Origin: Spirosoma arboris
GTDB taxonomy: Bacteria > Bacteroidota > Bacteroidia > Cytophagales > Spirosomataceae
Reading direction: 5' to 3'
Length of the DNA stretch: 64,000 nt
Assembly: GCF_009754945.1 (NCBI RefSeq)
Contig: NZ_WPIN01000005.1
Coordinates: forward strand, 558,001-622,000
Position 1 is the stretch's first letter. Each line of letters starts with the position of its first letter. Positions 8,629-17,833 of this stretch are shown here, piece after piece. A program made the translations under genes and the position numbers. The notes under the pieces were generated by a model, which saw nothing but the letters and a program-made list of their open reading frames with translations, had not been told where the DNA came from and made no database searches.

Positions 8629-10377
8629 ATGAATCCGCTACGTACCTGCATCTGCTATTGTTTAGCCCTCCTGTATTTAGTAATTCCTCATCTGTACGGC
8701 CAATCGACGGGTAAGGGCGACCGGATTACGGGACCTAATTTTGCGACGCGTAGCCCCATACTGGCAAAACACGGAATGATTGCAACCAGTCATCCACTGG
8801 CTACGCAAATCGGGTTGGATATTCTGAAACAGGGCGGCACTGCCGTCGATGCAGCTATTGCCGCCAATGCCGCTCTCGGTGTTATTGAACCCAATAACGG
8901 AGGTATTGGTGGCGATTTATTTGCTATCATCTGGTCGGCGAAAGACCGAAAACTATATGGACTTAACGCTAGCGGACGCTCGCCCAAAGGCCTGACGTAT
9001 GACGCATTGAAAACAGTACTGGGCAACCAGCCGAACATTCCACTTTATGGCCCACTATCGGTTTCTGTACCTGGAGCTGTGGATGGCTGGTTTCAACTAC
9101 ATAAGCGGTTCGGTAAACTACCAATGCATAACCTGCTGACACCGAGTATACGATATGCCCGTGAAGGTGTTCCGGTTCCACAAGTGATTGCTTATTCTTG
9201 GCAGGTAGCCGCCAATCGGCTGGCAGCGAACGAAGCGATCATCAGCGAGTTTGCTAATTTTCGAAAGACGTTTCTCATTAATGGTAAGGCACCCACTCAG
9301 GGGCAAGTATTTCGTAATCCAGATTTAGCGGCCACTTACGAGAAAATTGCGACAGGTGGGCGGGATGCTTTTTACAAAGGAGCCATAGCTGATGCCATTG
9401 ATCGCTACGCACGTAGGGCGGGTTTGTATTTGCGCAAGGCCGATTTAGCAACACATCAGAGTACATGGATTCAGCCGGTTTCGGTCAATTATCGAGGCTA
9501 CGATGTTCACGAATTACCGCCTAATGGCCAGGGCATTTCAGTATTACAAATGCTGAATATCGTGGAAGGTTACGACCTAAAGAGCCTGGGACATAATAGC
9601 GCCGAGTATCTACATGTGCTAATCGAAGCTAAGAAGTTAGCCTTTGAAGACCGGGCTAAATACTACGCCGATCCTGATTTTGGCAAAGCCTCTATCAACT
9701 GGCTGCTGACCAAAGAGTATGCCGCCAAACGTCGAAAACTGATCGACCCGAAGAAAGCATCTGAACACCTTGATGCAGGCGATTCAGCCCTCCGTGCCGG
9801 CGATACCGTGTACCTGACTGTGGCTGATGATCAGGGCAATATAGTATCGCTTATCCAAAGCAATATGCTGGAGTTTGGCAGCGGCATGGTTCCCGATGGC
9901 CTGGGGTTTGTCTTTCATAACCGGGGAACCAGTTTTAACATGCGACCTGATCACGCCAATGTGTATGCACCTGGCAAGCGTCCGTTCAACACGATTATCC
10001 CCGGTTTCGTCACCAAAAATGGCGAGCCGTTTTTAAGTTTTGGTGTTATGGGAGGAGCTATGCAACCTCAAGGCCATTTGCAGGTATTGTGCAACATCAT
10101 CGACTTCGGCATGAATGTACAGGAAGCGGGAGATGCCGCTCGGTTTAGCCATTCGGGGAGTAGCGAACCCATCGGCACAAGCATGACCGATGGCGGTCGG
10201 GTAGCGCTGGAAAGCGGCATTTCACCTGAAGTTCGAGCCGCATTGGAAGCTCGTGGGCATCATCTGGCCCCAACCGATTTCTTTGGTGGGTATCAAGCCA
10301 TTCAGTGGGATGCTATTAATCGTGTTTATTGGGGTGCTACTGAGATGCGCAAAGATGGACAAGCCGCTGGTTATTAG
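8629..10377 (+). CDS. ggt: Gamma-glutamyltransferase (glutathione hydrolase), YwrD-like
   Basis: A 582-aa Ntn-hydrolase precursor. An N-terminal signal peptide (LALLYLVIPHLYGQS) precedes the heavy chain, which starts GMIATSHPLATQIGLDILKQGG. Self-cleavage should occur before Thr393 in AGDTVYLTV, making the small subunit whose N-terminal Thr is the nucleophile. Downstream signatures include QSNMLEFGSGM, PFNTIIPG and GVMGGAMQPQGH. It would hydrolyse or transfer the gamma-glutamyl group of glutathione and similar peptides in the periplasm. The DTVYLT form of the processing site resembles the YwrD branch rather than E. coli Ggt (TTHYSV), so classical transpeptidase activity is less certain. The start at 8629 gives a complete signal peptide. 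Confidence 0.9.
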   Translation: MNPLRTCICYCLALLYLVIPHLYGQSTGKGDRITGPNFATRSPILAKHGMIATSHPLATQIGLDILKQGGTAVDAAIAANAALGVIEPNNGGIGGDLFAIIWSAKDRKLYGLNASGRSPKGLTYDALKTVLGNQPNIPLYGPLSVSVPGAVDGWFQLHKRFGKLPMHNLLTPSIRYAREGVPVPQVIAYSWQVAANRLAANEAIISEFANFRKTFLINGKAPTQGQVFRNPDLAATYEKIATGGRDAFYKGAIADAIDRYARRAGLYLRKADLATHQSTWIQPVSVNYRGYDVHELPPNGQGISVLQMLNIVEGYDLKSLGHNSAEYLHVLIEAKKLAFEDRAKYYADPDFGKASINWLLTKEYAAKRRKLIDPKKASEHLDAGDSALRAGDTVYLTVADDQGNIVSLIQSNMLEFGSGMVPDGLGFVFHNRGTSFNMRPDHANVYAPGKRPFNTIIPGFVTKNGEPFLSFGVMGGAMQPQGHLQVLCNIIDFGMNVQEAGDAARFSHSGSSEPIGTSMTDGGRVALESGISPEVRAALEARGHHLAPTDFFGGYQAIQWDAINRVYWGATEMRKDGQAAGY

Positions 10378-10423
10378 CGACTAAGTCAGTATAATTGACG
10401 TAAATCTGACGTACGACGCATAC

Positions 10424-11158
10424 ATGGCCAAGAAACCTGCATCCACGGAATCCAAACCTGTCACAAGCCTGACGAAACTATATAATCTTCTCCGTGAAAA
10501 ATGGCCGGAATATGTACTGGAAGTTATCGTCATTATTTTCAGTATTACCATTTCGTTTGCGGTAGATGAGTGGAAAGATGGGAAGCAGAAACAGGAACTT
10601 GAACAGGTTTATCTAAAGGGTCTATATAGCGATATCAGGACAGATTTGAATCAACTAAAAGAGGTGATGGACGAAACCCGGCAGATTATTCAGAGAACCC
10701 AGAAACTCTCCGAACTCAATCCGCAAACGCCCAAAGCAGACTATACTCAATTTGCCGACAACATCCGATTTTCGTTTAAACGGCCCCGTTTTATAGCCGA
10801 AGATGCTACTTTTTCGGACTTAAAAAGTACGGGCAATATGCAGGTTATCCGGAGCTTTCCACTCAAGAATTCATTGTTTGATTATTACAAACAGTATGAA
10901 ACTATTGTACAGGTTGAAACGGCCGAGCTGGAAACTACGAACGCCATAATAGGTCCTTATATTCTCCGACGATTCTCGCTGGCGGGAAAGGCTAGTGAAG
11001 CACAAAAGACTAACTGGATCGCCATTACAGGTGAAGCCGAATTTCAAAATGCACTCTTAATTCGACGCTCTACGCGTGAAGAACTCTTACGCGATTATCA
11101 GCAATCGCTCAAATTAGGGAATGAGATTCTTGCGTTAATCAAACCGAAACTGAATTAG
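10424..11158 (+). CDS. DUF6090-family membrane-anchored protein
   Basis: A 244-aa protein of the Bacteroidota DUF6090 type. A polar N-terminus of about 35 residues is followed by one membrane segment (LEVIVIIFSITISFAVDEW) that ends in the typical DEWKDGKQKQELEQVYL sequence, then a mostly helical soluble domain (residues about 65-240). The family has no known function. It sits 46 bp behind the gamma-glutamyltransferase, so it could be co-transcribed, but no functional link is evident. Confidence 0.8.
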   Translation: MAKKPASTESKPVTSLTKLYNLLREKWPEYVLEVIVIIFSITISFAVDEWKDGKQKQELEQVYLKGLYSDIRTDLNQLKEVMDETRQIIQRTQKLSELNPQTPKADYTQFADNIRFSFKRPRFIAEDATFSDLKSTGNMQVIRSFPLKNSLFDYYKQYETIVQVETAELETTNAIIGPYILRRFSLAGKASEAQKTNWIAITGEAEFQNALLIRRSTREELLRDYQQSLKLGNEILALIKPKLN

Positions 11159-11364
11159 GGCATTCCAATCAGTTAAGCAGGATTTGCAACACTGCTGTCA
11201 TAAAACGCGTTAAAGAGATAATACTCTACAAAACTTGTGGAGAAACATAATCATACTATCGTTTCTGAGTTCGTAACATACTAGTAGTCAGATCTTGGCA
11301 CAGATTTAGTGGCGGGTATTGAACATCTTAGACATGAATAGTTTATTTAAAAGCTCAACATATT

Positions 11365-11997
11365 ATGGCAGCTCTGGCAGATCGAATAGCAAGTTTTTTT
11401 AGTGGGAATGATTCCACGACCGATGAAGGATTGAGAGACCTATTTATTAGCGAACTGAAAAGTGTGTATTACACAGAGAATCAGGCCGTCGATGCATTAG
11501 GTAAGCAAGCCAAGGCCAGCACAACCGACGAAGTACGCAGTGCATTTCTACAACATCAGGAAGAAAGTCGCACTCACGTAGAGCGGTTGGAACAAATATT
11601 TAAAATTATTGGCATACGAACCGAAGAGCGGGTTTCGGAAAGTATCAATGGGCTTATTGATGATGTAGAACGAATTACTTCATCAACTGAGTCGGGTTCA
11701 TTAACGCGCGATGCCGGACTAATTATCGGCGCTCAGGCTATTGAACATTACGAAATTGCCATCTACGGATCGTTGTTGACACTGGCTCGCGTGCTGGACT
11801 TCACCCAGTCGGCAGAATTGCTGGAAAAGACATTGGCCGAAGAAAAGGAAACCGATCGAAGACTGACCGATTTGGCCGAATCATTTGTGAATACCCGCTC
11901 AAAAGAGGAAGAAGACCAACATCCTGGCAGTCACCATGCCAGTCGTCATCCTATCGTTAATGCAGACGTTACAGCGGGTGGTCCGTTAGGAATTTAG
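11365..11997 (+). CDS. DUF892 ferritin-like (YciE/YciF-type) stress protein
   Basis: A 210-aa cytoplasmic protein with a four-helix ferritin-like fold. The diagnostic start LRDLFISELKSVYYTENQAV is followed by HQEESRTHVERLEQIF and the second helical pair AGLIIGAQAIEHYEIAIYGS, then LLEKTLAEEKETDRRLTDLAE. Glu and His residues in these helices are the likely diiron ligands. The family is linked to osmotic and general stress in enterobacteria, but the biochemical role is unproven. The C-terminal tail is His-rich (HPGSHHASRHP) and unusual; it could bind metal. A strong hairpin terminator follows at 12015. Confidence 0.88.
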   Translation: MAALADRIASFFSGNDSTTDEGLRDLFISELKSVYYTENQAVDALGKQAKASTTDEVRSAFLQHQEESRTHVERLEQIFKIIGIRTEERVSESINGLIDDVERITSSTESGSLTRDAGLIIGAQAIEHYEIAIYGSLLTLARVLDFTQSAELLEKTLAEEKETDRRLTDLAESFVNTRSKEEEDQHPGSHHASRHPIVNADVTAGGPLGI

Positions 11998-12014
11998 TCT
12001 CCACGTCCATACTT

Positions 12015-12064
12015 GAAATAGCCTGAAACTATCGTAAATAGGATGGTTTCAGGCTATTTCATTT
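12015..12064 (+). terminator. Rho-independent-type terminator
   Basis: A perfect 15-bp stem (GAAATAGCCTGAAAC at 12015-12029, complement at 12046-12060) with a 16-nt loop is followed by ATTTT. It starts 18 bp after the stop of the DUF892 gene. Confidence 0.8.
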
Positions 12065-12247
12065 TGGTCGACCTCAATCAACTCGTTCGCCAAGTAAGCC
12101 AAATAGCCAGTATGTATTTCTTCATTTAGCCAAATAAACAATAACTTTACCCGACTTTCAGTGATTTTTTGAACTACAACCAGGCTAAACATCGAATAGT
12201 CTAATTTCATATTTTTTTCAGCACGTTTTCCTGCTTCATCGCTTTCT

Positions 12248-13558
12248 ATGCATCAAATTTCCTCGCTAACGACCGCAGTATTCGTAACGATTTTAGCCGC
12301 GACTCATTCTATCCAGGCTCAGCAAGCTACTCCAGACAAACGATATGTGGATGAAGTACAAGCCTTGGCTAATCAGCCTTCTGTAAAAAAAGCATTTCAG
12401 ATTTTCATCGATCTGGAACCCCAGACAAAACAGGATCACCTTACCCTGACCGAAATTCCGTCTCCACCGTTCAAGGAAAGTGTTCGGGCAAAAAAGTACG
12501 CGGCTATGCTGAAAGAAGCGGGGGCAGATTCGGTCTGGATCGATGAAGTAAGCAATGTACTGGCCAAGCGCAAAGGGCGTTCAGGCAAGAAGACGGTGGT
12601 AGTCGAATCACACCTAGATACCGTTTTCCCAGAAGGAACCGATGTAAAAGTAAAATACCACGGCGATACCCTTTACGCACCCGGTATTGGCGATGATACA
12701 CGCGGACTAACAGCGATTTTGGCCGTTCTGAAAGGTATGGAGAAAGCCTCCATCGAGACCGATGCCGATGTGCTGTTTGTTGGTGCAGTGGGTGAAGAAG
12801 GGCTGGGCGACCTCCGTGGGGTAAAGCATTTACTTCGACCAGGCAGTCCTAAAGTCGATTCGTACATTGCGGTCGATGGCGATGGTATCAGTAGCATTGT
12901 TCACCGTGGTCTGGGCTCGCACCGCTATCGGGTTACGTTTAAAGGGCCAGGCGGCCACTCTTACGGCTCGTTCGGTATTGTTAACCCGCACAGTGCCACC
13001 GGAAAAGCCATTTACTATTTCACAACTGCGGCCGATAAAGCCACTCGGCAGGGCGTTAAAACGACCTATAGCGTAAGTGTTATGGGTGGAGGCACATCTG
13101 TAAATGCGATTCCCTACGAATCGTGGATGGAAATTGATATGCGCTCCGAAAGTCCGGAGAAACTCAATGAAGTTGATCAATTGCTCCAGGCGGCTGTGCA
13201 ACGAGCGCTGAAAGAAGAGAATAGCATCAAACGGCAAGGCCCTGACCTAACTGTAGACGTTAAAAAGATCGGAGATCGGCCCTCAGGAAAAACGGAGGCT
13301 ACGGCTGCCATCGTACAGCGAGCCATAGCCGCAACAAAATATTTTAACACTGAGCCTCAGTTGGATGTAGCGTCCACAAATGCGAACACGCCCATTGCAC
13401 TAGGAATCCCCGCCATCACCATTGGTAGCGGAGGTACTGGTGGGGGCGAACATGCCCTGAACGAGTGGTGGTTGAACGATAAAGGCTATCTTGGTATGCA
13501 ACGGATTCTGCTTGTCTTATTGGCCGAAGCAGGTTTGGATAAAGGCGGGAAGAAGTAA
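12248..13558 (+). CDS. Exported M20-family metallopeptidase (PepT-like)
   Basis: A 436-aa zinc aminopeptidase or carboxypeptidase of the M20 family with a signal peptide (LTTAVFVTILAATHSIQAQ). The metal site is complete by pattern: His122 and Asp124 in ESHLDTVF, Asp149/Asp150 in GIGDDTRGL, Glu183/Glu184 in VGEEGLGD, Asp in AVDGDG, and His in GGGEHALNEWW near the C-terminus. The dimerisation insert begins at about GPGGHSYGSFG. It resembles peptidase T-like proteins found in the periplasm of Bacteroidota. A palindromic CCCCTCTCC element follows 22 bp after its stop. Confidence 0.9.
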   Translation: MHQISSLTTAVFVTILAATHSIQAQQATPDKRYVDEVQALANQPSVKKAFQIFIDLEPQTKQDHLTLTEIPSPPFKESVRAKKYAAMLKEAGADSVWIDEVSNVLAKRKGRSGKKTVVVESHLDTVFPEGTDVKVKYHGDTLYAPGIGDDTRGLTAILAVLKGMEKASIETDADVLFVGAVGEEGLGDLRGVKHLLRPGSPKVDSYIAVDGDGISSIVHRGLGSHRYRVTFKGPGGHSYGSFGIVNPHSATGKAIYYFTTAADKATRQGVKTTYSVSVMGGGTSVNAIPYESWMEIDMRSESPEKLNEVDQLLQAAVQRALKEENSIKRQGPDLTVDVKKIGDRPSGKTEATAAIVQRAIAATKYFNTEPQLDVASTNANTPIALGIPAITIGSGGTGGGEHALNEWWLNDKGYLGMQRILLVLLAEAGLDKGGKK

Positions 13559-13580
13559 GTTGTGATCTACCTCACCCCAA

Positions 13581-13606
13581 CCCCTCTCCTGTTTTCAGGA
13601 GAGGGG
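13581..13606. terminator. CCCCTCTCC palindrome acting as bidirectional terminator (copy 1)
   Basis: Arms CCCCTCTCCTG (13581-13591) and CAGGAGAGGGG (13596-13606) form an 11-bp stem with a TTTT loop, located between convergent genes. The same core recurs at 46311-46339 and 48499-48523, always between genes, so this is also a member of a dispersed palindromic repeat. Confidence 0.75.
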
Positions 13607-13673
13607 CTATTCTTCACCATTGTTTTGTGAAGTCAGGTTTGAGAACCCGCCATCACGGTATTATAATTAACGG

Positions 13674-14828
13674 CTAAGCAAAATCCCTCAACGGTCTGAA
13701 AAACGCCCGAATATCTTCCGCCAAGAGCTCGGGTTCTTCCAGAGCGGCAAAGTGGCCTCCTCTTGGCATTTCTGTCCAGTGCTGTACATTGTAAAACCGG
13801 TCGACAAACGCTCTGGGCGCCGGAATCAGGTCTTTGGGAAATAGAGCAACACCGGTGGGGACTTCAGTTCGTTCGGTAGTTGTTTTTGATGGCGTATGTT
13901 GAGATTCGTAATACAGCCGGTTTGCCGAATTGATCGTCTGTGTTACCCAATAAATAGTGACGTTCGTTAGCAGTTCATCTTTTGTAAACTTCTGCTCGAC
14001 ATTCCCATCTGAATCACTCCAGGTGCGGAACTTCTCTAAAATCCAGGCTAATAATCCAATAGGTGAATCATTCAAACCGTAGGCCAGTGTTTGCGGTTTT
14101 GTCGACTGAATCATGGCATAAGCACCTTCGCTCATTTGCCAGCCTTGTCCAGCTTTTAAATACGCCTGTTCTTCGGGCTTTAAATCATCAGATTTTATCG
14201 TAAAAAGATGGTGATAGGGAACATCCGTCAAATGAATACCAATCATAGACTCCGGGTGGTCGAAGGCCAGCATCTCCGTAATACTGCTTCCCCAGTCGCC
14301 ACCATGCGCACCAAACTTCGGATAAGTAAGCGTTTCGGTCATCAAATGGGTAAACAGACTGGCAATACGCTGAGAATTCATGCCCTTCTCATGAGGTCGA
14401 TCTGAGAAGCCATAACCCGGAATCGATGGAACTACTACGTCGAACGCATCATCGAGGTTACCACCATAGTTCGCTGGATCGGTTAGTAAAGGGATGAGTT
14501 TATACATCCGGAAGAACGAATCCGGCCAGCCGTGGGTCAATATAATAGGAAGTGGTTTTTGGCCTTTACCCCGCTCGTGGATAAAGTGAATACGAAAACC
14601 ATCGACCGTCGTATTGAACTGATGAAACCTGTTAAGCATAGCTTCCTGCTTTCGCCAGTCAAACTGATTCTGCCAATAATCAGCCAGTTCTTTAAGGTAA
14701 TCCAAGTTAGTACCATAATCCCAATCGGCACCGTCGATCTCATCGGGCCAGCGAGTCTGCATAATCCGCTTGTGCAGGTCATCAAGAGCTTTCTGTGGAA
14801 TATCAATCGTGAAAGGATGTAGTTCCAT
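13674..14828 (-). CDS. Epoxide hydrolase (alpha/beta hydrolase with EHN domain)
   Basis: A 384-aa cytoplasmic hydrolase. Residues 1-110 are the epoxide-hydrolase N-terminal region (FTIDIPQKALDDLHKRIMQT, then ADYWQNQFDWRKQEAMLNRF). The oxyanion motif HGWPDSF follows. The nucleophile Asp178 sits in HGGDWGSS, and the catalytic His lies in MPRGGHFAALEEPE. The cap-region tyrosines expected to bind the epoxide oxygen are plausible but cannot be pinned down by eye. Typical members convert microsomal-type epoxides to diols. It has no signal peptide and is a single-gene unit, divergent from the M1 peptidase. Confidence 0.9.
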   Translation of the reverse strand: MELHPFTIDIPQKALDDLHKRIMQTRWPDEIDGADWDYGTNLDYLKELADYWQNQFDWRKQEAMLNRFHQFNTTVDGFRIHFIHERGKGQKPLPIILTHGWPDSFFRMYKLIPLLTDPANYGGNLDDAFDVVVPSIPGYGFSDRPHEKGMNSQRIASLFTHLMTETLTYPKFGAHGGDWGSSITEMLAFDHPESMIGIHLTDVPYHHLFTIKSDDLKPEEQAYLKAGQGWQMSEGAYAMIQSTKPQTLAYGLNDSPIGLLAWILEKFRTWSDSDGNVEQKFTKDELLTNVTIYWVTQTINSANRLYYESQHTPSKTTTERTEVPTGVALFPKDLIPAPRAFVDRFYNVQHWTEMPRGGHFAALEEPELLAEDIRAFFRPLRDFA

Positions 14829-15032
14829 AACGTCAGGCGTTTATCAGCTAAACCTTCATCGTTTTGAATTGTTGCACCTATTGATCACAAACGAATTCAC
14901 ATTTCCAGCACGTTTTGCCTTGCCGTTCTTCCCAATAATGAGTTTAGCCTTTAGCTTTTTTAGTAGCTTGCGACGACTCCATTCATTCGTTATCTACTAG
15001 ACAGCGACCCTATTAACTCTATCAATACCACT

Positions 15033-16901
15033 ATGAGACTTCTCGTTTTAGTTTGCTTAATCACCGTTGGAACCGCTCACGCCCAGAGTTTATACATGCC
15101 GCGCAATGTGAAACAGGCATACCAGAAAGGAACGCGCTCTATGGATGGCAAGCCGGGCAAGAAATACTGGCAGAATTTTGCCCGCTATGCCATTACGGTT
15201 ACAGCTACCCCGCCTAATCGCACAATTCAGGGAACGGAGGAAATTACGTATATCAACAACAGCCCGGATACGCTGACAACACTCATTTACAAATTGATTC
15301 TGAATAGTCATAAAGCAGGCGCTATCCGTCAGGCACCAGCCTCATCTGACTATCTCACTTCGGGTATTCACATCGATAAGTATACGGAGAATGGTTCTGC
15401 CAAACCCTGGCGAGATGCCGGTCCTGCCACATCGAAACAGGTTGCGCTAAACAAACCGCTGATGCCAAAGGATTCGGTCAAACTTTCGTTCGATTGGCAT
15501 TATGATGTTTCTGTAGAAAGTAATCGGGAAGGTATGCTCGACTCGACGACGTTCTTCCTGGCTTATTTCTACCCGCGCGTGGCCGTTTATGATGACTATT
15601 ACGGCTGGGACCGGACCACATTTACCGAGGCACAGGAGTTTTATAACGACTTTAATGATTACACGCTCACCGTAAATGTCCCAAAAGACTACATAGTCTG
15701 GTCTACTGGCGATTTACAGAACGCCAGCGAAGTATTGCAACCAACCTACGCCAAACGCCTGAACGAATCGCTACAAACCGATTCGCTTATTCACGTCGCT
15801 ACACTCGCCGATTTAAGAGCCAAACAAGTAACAACTCAACAGCCAGTCAATTCCTGGAAATGGAAAGCCAACTACGTTTCCGATATGGCATTGTGCATTA
15901 GCAACCACTACGTCTGGGATGCTTCGAGCGTTGTGGTCGATAAGAAAACGAACCGGCGGTCGAGTGTGCAGGCTGCTTTTTTAGATAATGCCAGAGACTT
16001 CCATCAGATGGTTAGTTTCGGGAGGCACTCGCTCGATTGGCTCTCCAATAACCTGCCCGGCGTTCCGTATCCATACTCGAAAACAACTATTGTTCAGGGG
16101 TTTGCCGATATGGAATATCCAATGATGGTGAACGACGGCACGACTACCGATTTGAATTTTTCGCGCTTTGTAGCCGAGCATGAAATCGCGCATACATGGT
16201 TCCCATTTTACATGGGCGTCAACGAAACCCGCTATGGATTTATGGACGAAGGCTGGACGACCGCCTTTGAATACCTGATTGGCCAGGCCGATTTAGGAAA
16301 TGAACAGGCAACTAAAAACTTCCAGCAGTTTCGGGTTGAAAATTGGAGTAAAGATCCATCGGCCGAACAGGATTTGCCAATCATAACGCCCGCCAATGTG
16401 TTGAGTGGTGCGGCAATGGGCAATAATGAGTACGGGAAGGCCGCCATTGGGTATCTGGCGCTCAAAGAGTTACTGGGAGAAACTGAGTTCAAAAAGTGTC
16501 TGCATGAGTTCATCAACCGCTGGCACGGTAAACACCCCAATCCCTGGGATATGTTTTACAGTTTCAACAGCGCATCGGGCAAAGACCTGAACTGGTTCTG
16601 GAGCAACTGGTTCTTCAGTAATAACTACATCGATTTTGCTATTCAAAAGGTGGAGACCTCCCCTACTCAGTGCGCCGTTACGATTCAGAACATTGGAGGG
16701 TATGTAGCGCCAATGGACATTGTCGTAAAATTCACCGATGGCACCACTGAAAATTTTCACCAGACACCAGCTATATGGCAGACGAACCAGAAACTAGCAA
16801 TTGTAAAAATACCCGTTAAAAAGAAGATTCAGTCGATAACACTGGAGGGAGGCATTTTCATGGACGCTGACGAAAGCAACAATAGCTGGAAAGAGAAGTA
16901 A
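15033..16901 (+). CDS. Exported M1-family zinc metallopeptidase
   Basis: A 622-aa gluzincin with a signal peptide (MRLLVLVCLITVGTAHAQS). The N-terminal half is the beta-rich saddle domain. The catalytic zinc site is HEIAH (His383, Glu384, His387) with the third ligand Glu406 exactly 19 residues after His387, in the segment MDEGWTTAFEYL. The last 90 residues (from about WFFSNNYIDFAIQKVE) are a beta-sandwich. Length and layout match Bacteroidota periplasmic M1 aminopeptidases. The gene is transcribed alone. Confidence 0.92.
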   Translation: MRLLVLVCLITVGTAHAQSLYMPRNVKQAYQKGTRSMDGKPGKKYWQNFARYAITVTATPPNRTIQGTEEITYINNSPDTLTTLIYKLILNSHKAGAIRQAPASSDYLTSGIHIDKYTENGSAKPWRDAGPATSKQVALNKPLMPKDSVKLSFDWHYDVSVESNREGMLDSTTFFLAYFYPRVAVYDDYYGWDRTTFTEAQEFYNDFNDYTLTVNVPKDYIVWSTGDLQNASEVLQPTYAKRLNESLQTDSLIHVATLADLRAKQVTTQQPVNSWKWKANYVSDMALCISNHYVWDASSVVVDKKTNRRSSVQAAFLDNARDFHQMVSFGRHSLDWLSNNLPGVPYPYSKTTIVQGFADMEYPMMVNDGTTTDLNFSRFVAEHEIAHTWFPFYMGVNETRYGFMDEGWTTAFEYLIGQADLGNEQATKNFQQFRVENWSKDPSAEQDLPIITPANVLSGAAMGNNEYGKAAIGYLALKELLGETEFKKCLHEFINRWHGKHPNPWDMFYSFNSASGKDLNWFWSNWFFSNNYIDFAIQKVETSPTQCAVTIQNIGGYVAPMDIVVKFTDGTTENFHQTPAIWQTNQKLAIVKIPVKKKIQSITLEGGIFMDADESNNSWKEK

Positions 16902-16923
16902 TTTGACGGGAAATACGCAAGCC

Positions 16924-16953
16924 TTTTATATAGCCAAGTTTCCAATACATTTG
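16924..16953 (+). promoter_or_regulatory. Candidate Bacteroidota-type promoter giving a near-leaderless mRNA
   Basis: TACATTTG at 16946-16953 matches the TAnnTTTG -7 box of the Bacteroidota primary sigma factor. A T-rich -33-like TTTT lies 18 bp upstream (16924-16927). The start codon of the Rpn-type gene is at 16958, so the 5' leader would be a few bases at most. The -33 box is a poor match. Confidence 0.35.
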
Positions 16954-16957
16954 CAAA

Positions 16958-17831
16958 ATGGAGGCAAGTGTATACATTCCCATCATTTCTGACTACGGAT
17001 TTAAAGCTACATTTGGCAATGAAGCCGATGATTTATTTTTGCGTACAGCCTTACAGGCTCTTATCAAATCAGAAATACCTATTCGTGAAATTAAATTCGA
17101 TAAGAACGTCTTTGAAGCTCTAACGATCGACAGTCGAAGTGGTATTTTCGATTTATCGTGTACCGATGAAAAAGGCACTCAATTTATTGTCGAGATGCAA
17201 TTGGCTCATGCACCTTACTTTGTGCAACGCATGAACCGCGACGGCGGACCGTTTTTATGCGCTTCACAAATTCAATACTTTAGTCGAAAAAGGTGAATTT
17301 GATTATGCAAATTTACCTAAGCTTTACGCAATTGCCTTCTTAGCCAAAAGTATCTTGCCAACGGCTCACTTTCACACTATTGCCAATCTACGAAGTGAGC
17401 AAGGTGAAATCATTGATCACCAAATGTCGTTTATTACTGTAGAGTTGGCTAAGTTTAATAAGCAAGTAGCTGATATTGAAACGGACCTAGAAAAGCTGGT
17501 TTATACGATGAAGACGCTTCATAAAACTGAGCCCACTCAGTACCCTGACTTCTGGAATGAGGAATGGCTTAAACGAGCCATTGATGAGCTGGATACTAGA
17601 AAGATGACATCTGAAGAGCGGGCTTACTTTGCTCGAATAACAGCAGCCAATGCCGAGGCCGTTAAGGCTGAGAAACAGAAAATCCAGGAAGCACGCGAGG
17701 CTGAAAATTTACTGGTTAAAGTAGAAACAGTTAAAAATTTATTGGCTTTAGGCATTTTAACTACAGATCAAATAGCTAAAACTGTTGGAGTTAGTGCAGA
17801 TTTTGTCTCTCAAATTTCCAGAGATATGTAG
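16958..17831 (+). pseudogene. Rpn-type PD-(D/E)XK nuclease-family transposase, frameshifted
   Basis: Two frames together make one Rpn (recombination-promoting nuclease, PD-(D/E)XK) protein of about 285 aa. The first frame (16958-17296) carries the N-terminal nuclease core: SDYGFKATFG, then FDLSCTDEKGTQFIVEMQL with the acidic/E-x-Q active-site pattern, then PYFVQRM. The second frame picks up inside the gene with LVEKGEFDYANLPKLYAIAF and runs to 17831, ending in a helix-turn-helix-like LTTDQIAKTVGVSADFVSQI. Removing 16 bases (17236-17251, GC-rich) restores a continuous frame reading RMNFYALHKFNTLVEKG, which fits this family. So the gene is most likely inactivated by a 16-nt insertion; a sequencing or assembly error is the alternative. 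Confidence 0.8.
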
Positions 17832-17833
17832 TT

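Noticed and set aside
12830..13237. 135-residue minus-strand frame inside the M20 peptidase
   Set aside because: Opposite strand of a gene with complete catalytic motifs; composition not protein-like.
16958..17831. Rpn gene considered as a programmed frameshift
   Set aside because: No slippery heptamer at the junction, and a discrete 16-nt insertion explains the shift better.
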